Positions 42,255 through 51,003 of a stretch of DNA of 64,000 nucleotides are shown in pieces. The translations under genes and the position numbers were made by a program. Numbering within the stretch: position 1 is the stretch's first letter; every line of letters begins with the position of its first letter. The notes under the pieces are model-generated. The model worked only from the letters and a program-made list of their open reading frames with translations, had not been told where the DNA came from and did no database searches. Origin of the DNA: Pseudobdellovibrionaceae bacterium (GTDB taxonomy: Bacteria; Bdellovibrionota; Bdellovibrionia; Bdellovibrionales; Bdellovibrionaceae); contig JADJYV010000013.1 in NCBI GenBank assembly GCA_016719575.1, forward strand, positions 1,302,001 to 1,366,000, in the 5' to 3' direction.

Positions 42255-44177
42255 TTAGATACACTTCTGCAGAAGCTTAATGATCTCATTGACAGTGTAA
42301 GGTTTATGCAAAAACCCATCAAATTGATGCTTATTGGAATCAAAGTATTGATCTAGATTTATATTCACTCCCCCCGTTGTTAGAATAAACTTGGGCTGGT
42401 GGTGCTGATTCTCTTTTCTGACCTTATCTAGAAGAGCAAGCCCATCAACTTTTGGCATTTTGAGGTCGGAAATGATAATATCAATTTTTTGGGGGTCACG
42501 GAGATACTCATTAAATGCATCTTCACCATTAAGGTGTTGAACCACTTTAAGTCCTAGATGCTCAAGTTGCTCGGCCAATAGTTTTAAAATTTCGGGCTCA
42601 TCTTCGACAAGCAAAACCGTACCACAAAACTCAGAACGTCCTGTTTGCAGAATGGACTTTGTCGATTTATCGTTAATGGGTTTCATAATTTCATTACCAG
42701 AAACCTGGGCAATGGGAAGTCGTATGTGAAAGGTGGCCCCCTTTCCCTCAAGGCTTTCTACAGATATTTCACCATTGTGATCTTGAATAATGCTGTAGGC
42801 TATGGAAAGCCCTAAACCAGTTCCTTCATGAATGCCTTTTGTTGTAAAAAATGGATCAAAAATTTTTCCTAAATATTCATGAGGAATTCCACACCCGTTA
42901 TCAGTAAAATCAATGATAACGAAATGGCCCTCCTTTCGCAAATCGATGCCGACCTTTCTCTTGGGCGCACCCTTGGTTGCATCCATTGCATTGGCGAGCA
43001 AATTCATGAAAACCTGCTGCAAGCGGCCCCTATTTCCAATGATCTGTAGTTCCTCTGTGTCTTCGTAACTAGCCCGAATTTCAACACCCTCCGATTGAAA
43101 AATATCTTCCATCATACCGACTGATTCTTTAATGACACTTTCTACGCTAAAAATCTTAACATCCTTTAAGTCTAATTTGGAAAAAGTTCTGAGTCCGGCA
43201 ATAATTTTAACAATCCGATCGATGGCATTAGACATCCGGGCGGCGACTTGCGCTAGAAATTCTTCGCTAGGATATTCACGCTTCATTTTCTCAACGAGGG
43301 CACTAATAATTGTCAGTGGATTATTAATTTCGTGTCCTATGCCGGCGGCTAAAATACCAAGGGAAGCCAATTTAGAACTGTGTATAAGCTGAGATTCAAG
43401 GTTTTTCTTTTCGGTGATATCTTCCACAGTAGACCAGATGCCCTTTACGCCATCATAATCGTCAAGCATAAAGCCATTAAGTTCAACAGGAACGGGTGTG
43501 CCATCTTTTCTTAAGTATTCTTTTCTGTACGGACCATATCGTCCGATTTTTTTAAGAGACTCCAATTGTTTCGCTTCGTCGGCTTCATATTTTTTAGGAG
43601 TGATATCCCAGTAAGAAAGTACTTTTAGTTCTTCAAGACTATAACCAAGAATATCCGAATAACGCGAATTGATTTCAAGAAATTTCCCATCCATATCACA
43701 AAAGGCATAACCAAATGGGGAATGCTCAAAGAATAATGACATTTTATTTTTATTGCGCTCGGAATTTGTAATGTCTAAGTGTGTTCTGGTAAACCTGGTA
43801 GGCCTTCCATCCTTGTCCCAATCAGTGAAGCGACCACGAACTAATATATAAACCCAATGTCCGTCAACATGCTTCATGCGATGAATGTTTTCATAGGAAT
43901 CAGTTTCTCCGGCGAAATATGCTTTCATATCAGCGTAAGTCTGTTCAATGTCGTCGGGGTGAACTCGAGATTCCCAAGTGGCCAACTCCATTTTAGTGTC
44001 GTCATGAATGAGTCCCAACATTTCGGACCATCGGCGATCAAACCTAACCGAGTTATCTTCAAGGTATAAATCCCATATCCCTAAGTTGGCACCTTCCAAA
44101 GCTAGTTCTAAATACTTCCCAAGTTCTTTTGGACTATTTTCGAGTTCTACACCGAAATTTCTTAGAGCCTTTTTCAA
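42255..44177 (-). CDS. PAS hybrid histidine kinase
   Basis: 640 aa, soluble. PAS-1 (about 22 to 140, with FDRRWSEMLGLIHDD and W...VHPDD), PAS-2 (145 to 258, FFEHSPFGYAFCDMDGKFLEINSRYSDILGYSLEEL), HisKA with H282 (AAGIGHEINNPL), HATPase_c (N box MNLLANAMDAT about 391 to 401, G1 TDNGCG, G2 GTGLGLSIAYSI), then a receiver (520 to 640) with acidic pocket VEDEP and phospho-acceptor D571 (IIISDLKMPKVDG), conserved K625. No transmembrane helix or output domain. The signal is unknown; it lies beside the stress cluster. Confidence 0.92.
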   Translation of the reverse strand: MKKALRNFGVELENSPKELGKYLELALEGANLGIWDLYLEDNSVRFDRRWSEMLGLIHDDTKMELATWESRVHPDDIEQTYADMKAYFAGETDSYENIHRMKHVDGHWVYILVRGRFTDWDKDGRPTRFTRTHLDITNSERNKNKMSLFFEHSPFGYAFCDMDGKFLEINSRYSDILGYSLEELKVLSYWDITPKKYEADEAKQLESLKKIGRYGPYRKEYLRKDGTPVPVELNGFMLDDYDGVKGIWSTVEDITEKKNLESQLIHSSKLASLGILAAGIGHEINNPLTIISALVEKMKREYPSEEFLAQVAARMSNAIDRIVKIIAGLRTFSKLDLKDVKIFSVESVIKESVGMMEDIFQSEGVEIRASYEDTEELQIIGNRGRLQQVFMNLLANAMDATKGAPKRKVGIDLRKEGHFVIIDFTDNGCGIPHEYLGKIFDPFFTTKGIHEGTGLGLSIAYSIIQDHNGEISVESLEGKGATFHIRLPIAQVSGNEIMKPINDKSTKSILQTGRSEFCGTVLLVEDEPEILKLLAEQLEHLGLKVVQHLNGEDAFNEYLRDPQKIDIIISDLKMPKVDGLALLDKVRKENQHHQPKFILTTGGVNINLDQYFDSNKHQFDGFLHKPYTVNEIIKLLQKCI

Positions 44178-44219
44178 GATAAAATCCTCTTTACAAGCTT
44201 ACCTGTGAATTTTTTAGAT

Positions 44220-46004
44220 CTATTCCGGAATCGGAGTTCCCTGCTGAATCCACTGCAATATCAAATTTTTTAATTGTTCTAACTCGGCCTTATCATCAAT
44301 TCCTTGCGGCGGCATCATTGGCCAACCAGGTGCCGAAGATATCCGATTATAGATTTCTTGTGCCTTATTTCTTGCGATAATTGTTTGAGCATTGGTAACA
44401 TCATCGTAAGGTTTAAACCGAATCCCCGGCGCACTGGCTCCACCGTGACAAGCGACGCAATGTTTATCAAAAAGCTTTGATTGAATTTGACTGAAAATAG
44501 GCGAGTTTTGCGCTCTTAGCTTTTCATCAAGACTGTTTTTCCTTTGGGCAGCTTCTGCTGCTTCAGAACCAGGATTTTCGGATTGGCTTGCTTCATTCAA
44601 TTCAGCAATCGCCTGACCGTCGCCTTCTGATTGATTGTAGAACAAGCGTAAAACTTTGCGACTCTTATCTTCAACAATCAAAAGGCTTCCATCATGCATT
44701 TCTGAGATTCCTACAGGTGATCCTTGCAATTGCTCTCCATCAGAATCCCAGCCATACACTAAGCTAAGCGGCTGGCCAACTGGCAATCCTTGGTCGTTAC
44801 GCTTATAAGTTACGATGCGGTGACCTGTGGGCATATAGCCATGAAAACTGACGATATATCGTCTTTTGTACCAAGCAGGGAATAGATCACCCGAATATTT
44901 CAATAGTCCCAGCGGAGCTGAATGAGCAGGCAATAATAAATATGGCTTTTCAAATTTCTGACAATCAATGTGGGACCACTCGGGTGAAGGAGTCGCGTTT
45001 TCATAACAATAAGGCCAGCCATAATGTTTTCCTTCCTGAAGGACATTAAACTCTTCATGTGGTAAACTGGCGTTATCCAAGCTTGTATCAAACTTATTAA
45101 TTGCATCTCTTGAGTTTTCAACTTGGACCAAAACGTTTTTGTCAGTATCCCACCAAAGTCCCATCGAATTTCTCAAGCCCTTAGCATAGATTTTATAATT
45201 TGCGTTGAACTGTCCATTCGGTAGAAGCTGATATACACGAACATGTGCTTCGCCAGTAGCTGACTCGTCAGAGTCCTTACATAAATTCAATTTCTGTCCC
45301 TGAATTCCATATTTTTGACAAACATTTGTCGATGCACCTACATTAATGAACAGCTGCTTGCCCTGCATATCAAAGGTCATATTTTTCAAAGGATGTAAAC
45401 CCTCCTTAGGAAGGCCGTCAATAACCGGAATTAATGTCGCCTCCACATCATTTGCAAGAGGATCAAAAGTTGAAATGACGCCGGCAGCACCAATATAAAC
45501 TTTGCCATCAGGTCCCAATAGAATTGCGTGTGGTCGATCCAATAAGCGCCGTTTCGTTTTTTCTTTTAAATTCTTCGCGCTCAGAATTGTTTGGCGGACG
45601 TAGGCTTTTCCATTCCAAGTTAAGAGATGAACCGCTCCAGTTTCTGGCTGCCAGCTTCCCATGTCTGTTATCAAAATTTGATTTTGATTTATTGCTAGCG
45701 CTGCGCGCGGCATTCCTAGGCCCTCACCGCTATCAACCAAACCTAAACAAAATCCTGGGGCTGTTCTTACTCGAACGCGAGGCAGACCTCCGCACTCACC
45801 AGAAATTTGATACTTCGATAGTGCGGATGGAATTCTTTGGTTCAGTTTTACGTAACTTACATCCTCTTCTTCAAGCTTTGCCTGCCATTGCTTTTGCCCA
45901 TTCTCGATATAGCCTTTCGTTGGCACTTTAGGACTGTAGGTCGCACATGCAGCAAGAATCAGTAAATTGCCCACCAGAAATAAGTTTTTAAAAAAATGAA
46001 TCAT
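44220..46004 (-). CDS. PQQ sugar-dehydrogenase-like lipoprotein with c-type heme domain
   Basis: 594 aa. Lipoprotein signal MIHFFKNLFLVGNLLILAAC (lipobox LAAC). Residues 75 to 455 form a six-bladed GSDH/sorbosone-dehydrogenase-like propeller (GLGMPRAALAINQNQILITDMG, RPHAILLGPDGKVYIGAAG, GLRNSMGLWWDTDKNVLVQVENSRD, AHSAPLGLLKYSGDLFPAWYKRRYIVSFHG). The C-terminal domain (about 500 to 594) is cytochrome c-like with C516-x-x-C519-H520 and a Met ligand in WPMMPPQG. Periplasmic electron transfer from an alcohol or sugar is likely; substrate unknown. Confidence 0.85.
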   Translation of the reverse strand: MIHFFKNLFLVGNLLILAACATYSPKVPTKGYIENGQKQWQAKLEEEDVSYVKLNQRIPSALSKYQISGECGGLPRVRVRTAPGFCLGLVDSGEGLGMPRAALAINQNQILITDMGSWQPETGAVHLLTWNGKAYVRQTILSAKNLKEKTKRRLLDRPHAILLGPDGKVYIGAAGVISTFDPLANDVEATLIPVIDGLPKEGLHPLKNMTFDMQGKQLFINVGASTNVCQKYGIQGQKLNLCKDSDESATGEAHVRVYQLLPNGQFNANYKIYAKGLRNSMGLWWDTDKNVLVQVENSRDAINKFDTSLDNASLPHEEFNVLQEGKHYGWPYCYENATPSPEWSHIDCQKFEKPYLLLPAHSAPLGLLKYSGDLFPAWYKRRYIVSFHGYMPTGHRIVTYKRNDQGLPVGQPLSLVYGWDSDGEQLQGSPVGISEMHDGSLLIVEDKSRKVLRLFYNQSEGDGQAIAELNEASQSENPGSEAAEAAQRKNSLDEKLRAQNSPIFSQIQSKLFDKHCVACHGGASAPGIRFKPYDDVTNAQTIIARNKAQEIYNRISSAPGWPMMPPQGIDDKAELEQLKNLILQWIQQGTPIPE

Positions 46005-46221
46005 TTGCCGATCGAATCATTTATCAGTCGTCTTATCAAATTGAATTTCAGAAAAAGAATCCGGAGCTTTCGATTAGGAAAATAGTGTCAATGGTTCATC
46101 CGTAGCTATCTAGCCGACCTGACCTTCCGCGGCGCGAGCCTTTCCTTGGTGGAAAAAAATTTCTTATTTTTGACCTTGCAAAACCTAAAATAAATCACAT
46201 GCTATAGGCACAGGAGGATAT

Positions 46222-46665
46222 ATGAGCAATTTAGAGTTATGGAAACGTTCAATGAGTCCTTGGGCTGAACTTGATGGTTTATTTGATAATTTCTTAAAGC
46301 AAGAGGCACCGACAACTTGGTCTGGGAATATGAAGCGCGCGATGGCTGCACGGGTGGAAGTTAGCGAGACTCCTCAGGCTTTTTTAGTTAAGTTCGATAT
46401 CCCTGGTCTTAAGAAGGAAGATATCAAGATTGATTTACACGACAATCGCTTGACGGTTTCGGGTGAGCGCAGGGAAGAAAAACGTGAGGAAAGGGACCAT
46501 AAAGTTCATTATTCTGAACTAAGTTACGGTTCGTTCGCTCGAGCTTACACATTTCCGACTGCCGTAGACGCGGAAAAGGTTGAAGCGGCTTATGACGGTG
46601 GGGTTTTGAGTCTTCATATCCCTAAACTTGGAAATGCAAAAGCCCGACAAATTACCATTAAGTGA
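46222..46665 (+). CDS. Hsp20-family small heat shock protein
   Basis: 147 aa. Alpha-crystallin domain about residues 40 to 140: AARVEVSETPQAFLVKFDIPGLKKEDIKIDLHDNRLTVSGERREE, YGSFARAYTFPTAVDAEKVEAAYDGGVLSLHIPK. The N-terminal ELWKRSMSPWAELDGLFDNFL is a typical oligomerisation arm. ATP-independent holdase. AGGAGG precedes ATG 46222. The following terminator at 46687 ends the transcript. Part of the stress cluster. Confidence 0.93.
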   Translation: MSNLELWKRSMSPWAELDGLFDNFLKQEAPTTWSGNMKRAMAARVEVSETPQAFLVKFDIPGLKKEDIKIDLHDNRLTVSGERREEKREERDHKVHYSELSYGSFARAYTFPTAVDAEKVEAAYDGGVLSLHIPKLGNAKARQITIK

Positions 46666-46686
46666 TGGTAGTTAGGCTTCGATCAT

Positions 46687-46720
46687 TCGGCCGTGCCTTC
46701 TGGTGTCGGCCGATTTTTTT
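46687..46720 (+). terminator. Intrinsic terminator of the Hsp20 gene
   Basis: TCGGCCG (46687 to 46693) pairs with CGGCCGA (46707 to 46713), followed by seven T's. Confidence 0.85.
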
Positions 46721-46798
46721 GGAGCAAACCACTGCTCTGGGACAAATAATCTCAAAGGGCGGTTTAGGTTATAAAATATTGCCTATAAAGAGGTCTTG

Positions 46799-46815
46799 TG
46801 GGCACTATGTGCCCA
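46799..46815. promoter_or_regulatory. TGGGCAC/GTGCCCA palindrome upstream of the eRF1-like gene
   Basis: TGGGCACTATGTGCCCA, perfect 7-bp arms around TAT, 27 bases before ATG 46842. Its TGGGC/GCCCA ends match the palindromes at 35501 to 35550. It could be an operator or an mRNA hairpin. Confidence 0.5.
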
Positions 46816-46841
46816 GAAAATTTTTGGAACGAGGAGGATTT

Positions 46842-47219
46842 ATGTCGGCCTGTGTAGTTTGGATGGATTCAGAGCATGCAAAAATATTTAAAATTTCTGA
46901 AAAAGGTATCGAGAAGCTTGATGTAAAGCACCATGAGGCTCATCCTATTGGCTCTCACCACGACGCTCATAAACACAACTCCGAAGAGCGGTTTTTTCAT
47001 GCGGTTGCGAAAGCAGTTGGAAAAGCTGATGAACTCCTTGTTTTCGGCGCTGGTATTGCTAAGTCACATTTTAAATCCCACTTAGAAAATCATCATCATG
47101 CAGATCTAGCAAAGCATTTGGTTGGGGTCGAGACACTGGACCATCTCACCGACAACCAAATTTTGGAATCCGCTCGAAAGTTTTTCAAGAAGTACAACAC
47201 TTATAATTCGACCATCTAA
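46842..47219 (+). CDS. eRF1-like-fold protein (translational machinery/host attachment type)
   Basis: 125 aa. SACVVWMDSEHAKIFKISEKGIEKLDVKHHE, then LLVFGAGIAKSHFKSHLENHHHADLAKHLVGVETLDHLTDNQILESARKFFKKY is the pattern of small eRF1_2/host-attachment-like proteins that accompany Hsp20 and universal stress genes. Unusually His-rich (SHHDAHKHN, ENHHHAD), which could bind metal. ATG 46842 follows GAGGAGG. The frame extends 60 codons upstream, but that part crosses the Hsp20 terminator and is rejected. Confidence 0.7.
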   Translation: MSACVVWMDSEHAKIFKISEKGIEKLDVKHHEAHPIGSHHDAHKHNSEERFFHAVAKAVGKADELLVFGAGIAKSHFKSHLENHHHADLAKHLVGVETLDHLTDNQILESARKFFKKYNTYNSTI

Positions 47220-47375
47220 TTTCGAGTCTTTTAAGGGTTGGCCAGCCGAGGGGATATATGACGCGAACCAGAGATATCGATTTTGTAGGGGGTCGCCCTG
47301 AAGGGGGTCCTAAAGTCGTTGCACTAAAGGCGCGCAGCTATTTAAGTTGTGCTCTTGGAAAGCTCGGTTAAATCT

Positions 47376-47759
47376 ATGGAAAAAGAACGTGCTGATAAAG
47401 TCTTAAAAGTTTTAGTTAGCGCCTACGTCTGGATAGCGAGCGTGGATGGTGGCGTAGATCTCGCTGAATTCCATAAATATGAGCAAGCCATCATGCAGTC
47501 GCAATTTGCCACTCAATTTAATGTTGAAGACATGCGACGATATTTCAAAGATATGGTGGCATTATTTGCTGATGACTTCGAAGCAGGTAAAAATTTAACC
47601 AAAGAGCGGTTACAAGAAATTCGAGGGCAGGATTATCTAGTCCATGAAGTCATCCGCCTTTGCCGCGCAGCAACCGTGGGCGACTTTGAGCTTAAAGAAG
47701 CGGAAGAGGTTGTTTTAAATGAAATCGCATCAATTCTTGGACTAACTGAGGTTGTTTAG
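47376..47759 (+). CDS. TerB-like protein
   Basis: 127 aa, all helical. VLVSAYVWIASVDGGVDLAEFHKYEQAI and AATVGDFELKEAEEVVLNEIASILGL show the TerB/DjlA-type paired motif with acidic residues (DGGVDxxE; DFELKxxE) that binds divalent metal. Role in tellurite or envelope stress is family-level only. ATG 47376 is preferred; a GTG at 47349 would add nine residues. Confidence 0.65.
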   Translation: MEKERADKVLKVLVSAYVWIASVDGGVDLAEFHKYEQAIMQSQFATQFNVEDMRRYFKDMVALFADDFEAGKNLTKERLQEIRGQDYLVHEVIRLCRAATVGDFELKEAEEVVLNEIASILGLTEVV

Positions 47760-47769
47760 AAAGCACAAC

Positions 47770-48636
47770 TTATAACGCCTTAGCCATTTTGTTGATAAAA
47801 TCAACTGCAATCCGAACCCGGCGACTCTTCTGAATGTCTGGATGCAAAACCAACCACACTGGCACGTTTTCTTCTCCGAAGGTCGACAGCCGAACGAGAT
47901 TACTTTTCTTATCGTCCATAAAAGTCGGAAGAACTCCGTACCCTAAACCTGATTTTACGGATGAAAGCACTGAGCTCCATGCGGCAGAACGAGCTATACA
48001 TCGATATTCGTGTCCCAACCTTTTCAAGAATGAAAGCTCGGCTTTTGAAGTGATGTTCGAATAAAGGCCGACAAAGGGCCGTCCACGCAAGTCTTCCAAT
48101 TTCTTTGGAGTCCCTTTTTCGAGAAGGCTTTTATGGGCGTAAACAGCCAATTTAAAATCGCCGATTTTTTTTGCGATAAGTTCGCTTTGGTTAGGCTTAA
48201 CGAGTCGTATCGCCAAATCGGCTTCCCGCTTCGAGAGATTCACTGTCTCTCCGCCGGTCAGAAAATTCCACTGAATCAATGGATACTTTTCACAAAAATC
48301 TTGAAGGCCAGGAATTAACCAGTGATTGGCCATCGCACCGGGCATAGCAATGCGAAGGGTTCCTGACTCTCGCTCATCAGTTCCCGCCACAATACGCTCG
48401 AAATCAGTCACTGCCGAATCGATATGGCTAACAGCCTCTAAAGCTCGTCTTCCCGCTTCTGTAGGAATATATCCGTCAGATCTTTTTTCTAGAAGCTTCG
48501 CATTCAATCGTTGTTCGAGCGATTGAATGTTTCGACCGACAGTCGTCTGGTTCACTCCCATGACTTTCGCCGCTCCCTTTAAAGTTCCTTGGCGACAAAC
48601 TTCTAAAAAAAATCGAATCTCATCCCAATTATGCAT
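47770..48636 (-). CDS. LysR-family transcription regulator
   Basis: 288 aa. N-terminal winged HTH: WDEIRFFLEVCRQGTLKGAAKVMGVNQTTVGRNIQSLEQRLNAKLLEKRSDGYIPTEAG, then a periplasmic-binding-type effector domain (GTLRIAMPGAMANHWLIPGLQDF, ADLAIRLVKPNQSELIAKKIGDFKLAVYAHKSLL, WLVLHPDIQKSRRVRIAVDFINK). HNWD at the start is typical of the AaeR/DsdC-like VPA/YafC group. It ends 10 bases after the convergent TerB-like gene. Target unknown. Confidence 0.92.
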   Translation of the reverse strand: MHNWDEIRFFLEVCRQGTLKGAAKVMGVNQTTVGRNIQSLEQRLNAKLLEKRSDGYIPTEAGRRALEAVSHIDSAVTDFERIVAGTDERESGTLRIAMPGAMANHWLIPGLQDFCEKYPLIQWNFLTGGETVNLSKREADLAIRLVKPNQSELIAKKIGDFKLAVYAHKSLLEKGTPKKLEDLRGRPFVGLYSNITSKAELSFLKRLGHEYRCIARSAAWSSVLSSVKSGLGYGVLPTFMDDKKSNLVRLSTFGEENVPVWLVLHPDIQKSRRVRIAVDFINKMAKAL

Positions 48637-48769
48637 GGAATGAGCCTAACATATAGAATGCAAAAACGCCTCTTAGAAAGACATATTATTGCATTGTGAA
48701 AAAGTCTAAAACTGGGGCAATAGCTATTCCGGCTTATTCGAGTGAACTGATTTTTGGTTCTGGAATGAG

Positions 48770-49921
48770 TCAAATTAAACCGATGTTTCCAAAATGGAAT
48801 GTGCCAGCTGTGTTTTCGCCGATGATTTCCACATTTTGGGTATCCACTAGTGATTGCACGAGACTTTCGCAGCTGGATTCACACTCAGCATCTACTAGGA
48901 TGATTTCCACATTATGGGTATCCACTAGTGATTGCACGAGACTTTCGCAGCTGGATTCACACTCAGCATCTACTAGAATGAAAAGTCGGCCCTTGTAAGA
49001 CTTATGCATACCAGCTGTTATGACGTCATTGAAAAAAACTGTTTCGTAACCGTCGACCTTCTTGGCTTGTGCGTTTTGAAATGCTGTCGTGGCCTCAACG
49101 AGATCTTTCTTCAAGGATTCAGAAATGGTTTTTTTTCTAAACCGAGCAATCATTATATCGAATTTTACACTATTTACTTTTAGCGCCATAGTCTCAGGAG
49201 TAAGGCTCTTGGAAAATGAACTATAGACTAGCTTAACAGGCGCCCCCTTTATCCGAGATATTAGCCAAAAAACCATATTATCTGATCCACCATGGTTTCC
49301 CCTCAGATCGAGTACGGCGGCTGGACTCTTAAGCCATTTTTCCACACTAGACTTGAAGCCTTTCCACGCTTCATCCTTGGCCGGAGGAAAATAGTTTATC
49401 GATAAGATTGGCAAAGATTTATTGAACTCAGGCAATAGAAAAGTCCAAGGCCGTCCACCTTTGGCGGCAACGTTTGGTCCCACGTTACCTCTACGTTTTG
49501 ATTTCTGCCTAATTTCAGAAAATCCCAATTCAAGCGATTCCATATGCAAATGGTTGTCGGGAATGCGAAGCAATACGGCGTCGATTTTTTCAAGAAGTGT
49601 TTTAGATGTTGCTGGATACTCAATTTCAGAAGGCAGTGTTTTCAAAGACTGGATCGCGATTTGAAATGCTTTTTGGTCACCATTAGTACGTCCTCCGTAT
49701 CCAGTTCGAAGAGAATACAAGAGTAGTTCAATGTCTTCTCGAACTTGATGCTTATTCAACCCAGCACGGGCACCAAAGTCTGCTTCATCGGGAATGAGTA
49801 AACTCTCAGGTGAAAGCGCTTTAGGCACATAACTAGGATTACGCATGTTACTCGCTTGAGTCGTATTTGCACAGTCACACAGGAATATTGTTCCAAGTAT
49901 AATAAATATGGTTTTCATCAT
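48770..49921 (-). CDS. S41-like peptidase with duplicated catalytic segment, probably truncated
   Basis: 383 aa, exported (MMKTIFIILGTIFLCDCANT; the Cys context is poor for a lipobox). An S41/C-terminal-processing-like core: AAVLDLRGNHGGSDNMVFWLISR (strand with GNxGG, 202 to 224), GRLFILVDAECESSCESLVQSL. The segment ILVDAECESSCESLVQSLVDTHNVEI (26 residues, containing the SxCxS serine region) is present twice in tandem (315 to 340 and 341 to 366). It then runs GENTAGTFHFGNIGLI and stops at TGA; the sequence beyond in frame (LIPEPKISSLE) looks like a lost C-terminus. A functional single-copy ancestor seems likely; activity of this form is doubtful. Confidence 0.75.
   Translation of the reverse strand: MMKTIFIILGTIFLCDCANTTQASNMRNPSYVPKALSPESLLIPDEADFGARAGLNKHQVREDIELLLYSLRTGYGGRTNGDQKAFQIAIQSLKTLPSEIEYPATSKTLLEKIDAVLLRIPDNHLHMESLELGFSEIRQKSKRRGNVGPNVAAKGGRPWTFLLPEFNKSLPILSINYFPPAKDEAWKGFKSSVEKWLKSPAAVLDLRGNHGGSDNMVFWLISRIKGAPVKLVYSSFSKSLTPETMALKVNSVKFDIMIARFRKKTISESLKKDLVEATTAFQNAQAKKVDGYETVFFNDVITAGMHKSYKGRLFILVDAECESSCESLVQSLVDTHNVEIILVDAECESSCESLVQSLVDTQNVEIIGENTAGTFHFGNIGLI
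48821..48976 (+). repeat. Tandem duplication, 2 x 78 bp
   Basis: Units 48821 to 48898 and 48899 to 48976 differ at one base (T at 48835, A at 48913). In frame (26 codons), so the S41-like protein stays open. The near-identity suggests a recent event or assembly artefact. Confidence 0.92.
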
Positions 49922-50112
49922 TGATTCAATTCTAGCGGATTTCCCTTTAGTATGTCGACATCAACTTCGAAACCATCTCGGCAGCGCTATCAGATACTTC
50001 AAAATACTGAGCAGCTACTTGATTCACGAACATGGTGGTTCTTGGTCCCGGCGCGATTCCGCGGACACCACAATATCTGAATTTCGTTTGAAAAAAGTCT
50101 CAATCATAAAAA

Positions 50113-50145
50113 AGAGAGAGTGATCTTTTCGTCACTCTCTTTGTC
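50113..50145. terminator. Bidirectional terminator-like hairpin
   Basis: AGAGAGTGA (50115 to 50123) pairs with TCACTCTCT (50132 to 50140), with A's before and TTTGT after. It lies just after the end of the minus-strand GNAT gene. Confidence 0.6.
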
Positions 50146-50200
50146 TTCCGCGAATTAACTGCTGAGATTCGAGAACCATGGATTCAAGTGTTTATGGACC

Positions 50201-50785
50201 TCACCGAAAATCGATCGCGTTGGCGGCGAAGACCTTCATATCGACACCTCCGTCGTCTGGGAAAAACTTCTTTCGCACTCCCTCGAAGATGAGCCCAGCC
50301 CTAAGTGCGACTTTTTGGGAGGCCTTGTTATCTAATTCCATTGCGGCCTCAATGCGATGAAATCCCAAATGCTTGAAGGCCATCGTCAATGCAAGTTTGC
50401 TCGCTTCGGTCGCATAGCCTTTTCCAAAATACTGGTTTTGAATATGGTATCCGAGGTTGCCCCACTGAAGTTGAGAATTAATCGTAAAAATATCGATTTG
50501 ACCTAGGTATTTTTCTGACTTTTTGTCGAACACGCCGAAAATGAAAAGATGCCCATCTTTGCCGTTGATTCGCTGTCGCTTTAAGCGTTCCTTGAATTCA
50601 ATCAGGTCCTTTGACGCCGGAGTTGGTATTGGCGTATCGTAATTGTTTTCCGTTGCAATCCGGCTATTGTGCGAAGTTTTACATCTCTTAAAATCAGAAA
50701 CCCTGTATGGTCTCAAAACCAATCGATTACTTGATAAGAGAATTTTTGAATAAGGTATTTTGCCCAATTTTCTCGAAGATCCCAT
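50201..50785 (-). CDS. GNAT acetyltransferase, RimJ/RimL type
   Basis: 194 aa. SSNRLVLRPYRVSDFKRC at the start, YLGQIDIFTINSQLQWGNLGYHIQNQYFGKGYATEASKLALTMAFKHLGFHRIEAAMELDNKASQKVALRAGLIFEGVRKKFFPDDGGVDMKVFA, the typical Acetyltransf_3 arrangement with acetyl-CoA loop QYFGKGYATEA. It would acetylate N-termini or small amines. Start ATG 50785 is supported by the start of the domain only. Confidence 0.85.
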   Translation of the reverse strand: MGSSRKLGKIPYSKILLSSNRLVLRPYRVSDFKRCKTSHNSRIATENNYDTPIPTPASKDLIEFKERLKRQRINGKDGHLFIFGVFDKKSEKYLGQIDIFTINSQLQWGNLGYHIQNQYFGKGYATEASKLALTMAFKHLGFHRIEAAMELDNKASQKVALRAGLIFEGVRKKFFPDDGGVDMKVFAANAIDFR

Positions 50786-51003
50786 TCTAAACGATATAAA
50801 TATTCCGGCCGGCGGTCAACAGTCTAATGTCTGTGCGAAAACGTCTCGCTAGCAGTTACAAGTTCTCCGGAGCAACAGACCCCGGTCCCAGCGGCCTCGT
50901 GAATGATTAATCCCCTTGAAAGGCTCAAATCCATAGGCCATAATTCATCTTTGTATCGCGTGGGGAAATTGAACCTAACACCCAAGTATTGGAGTTCATT
51001 AAA

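Noticed and set aside
48696..48998. Plus-strand 100-codon frame with internal repeat
   Set aside because: Antisense to the S41-like peptidase; its repeat only mirrors the 78-bp duplication.
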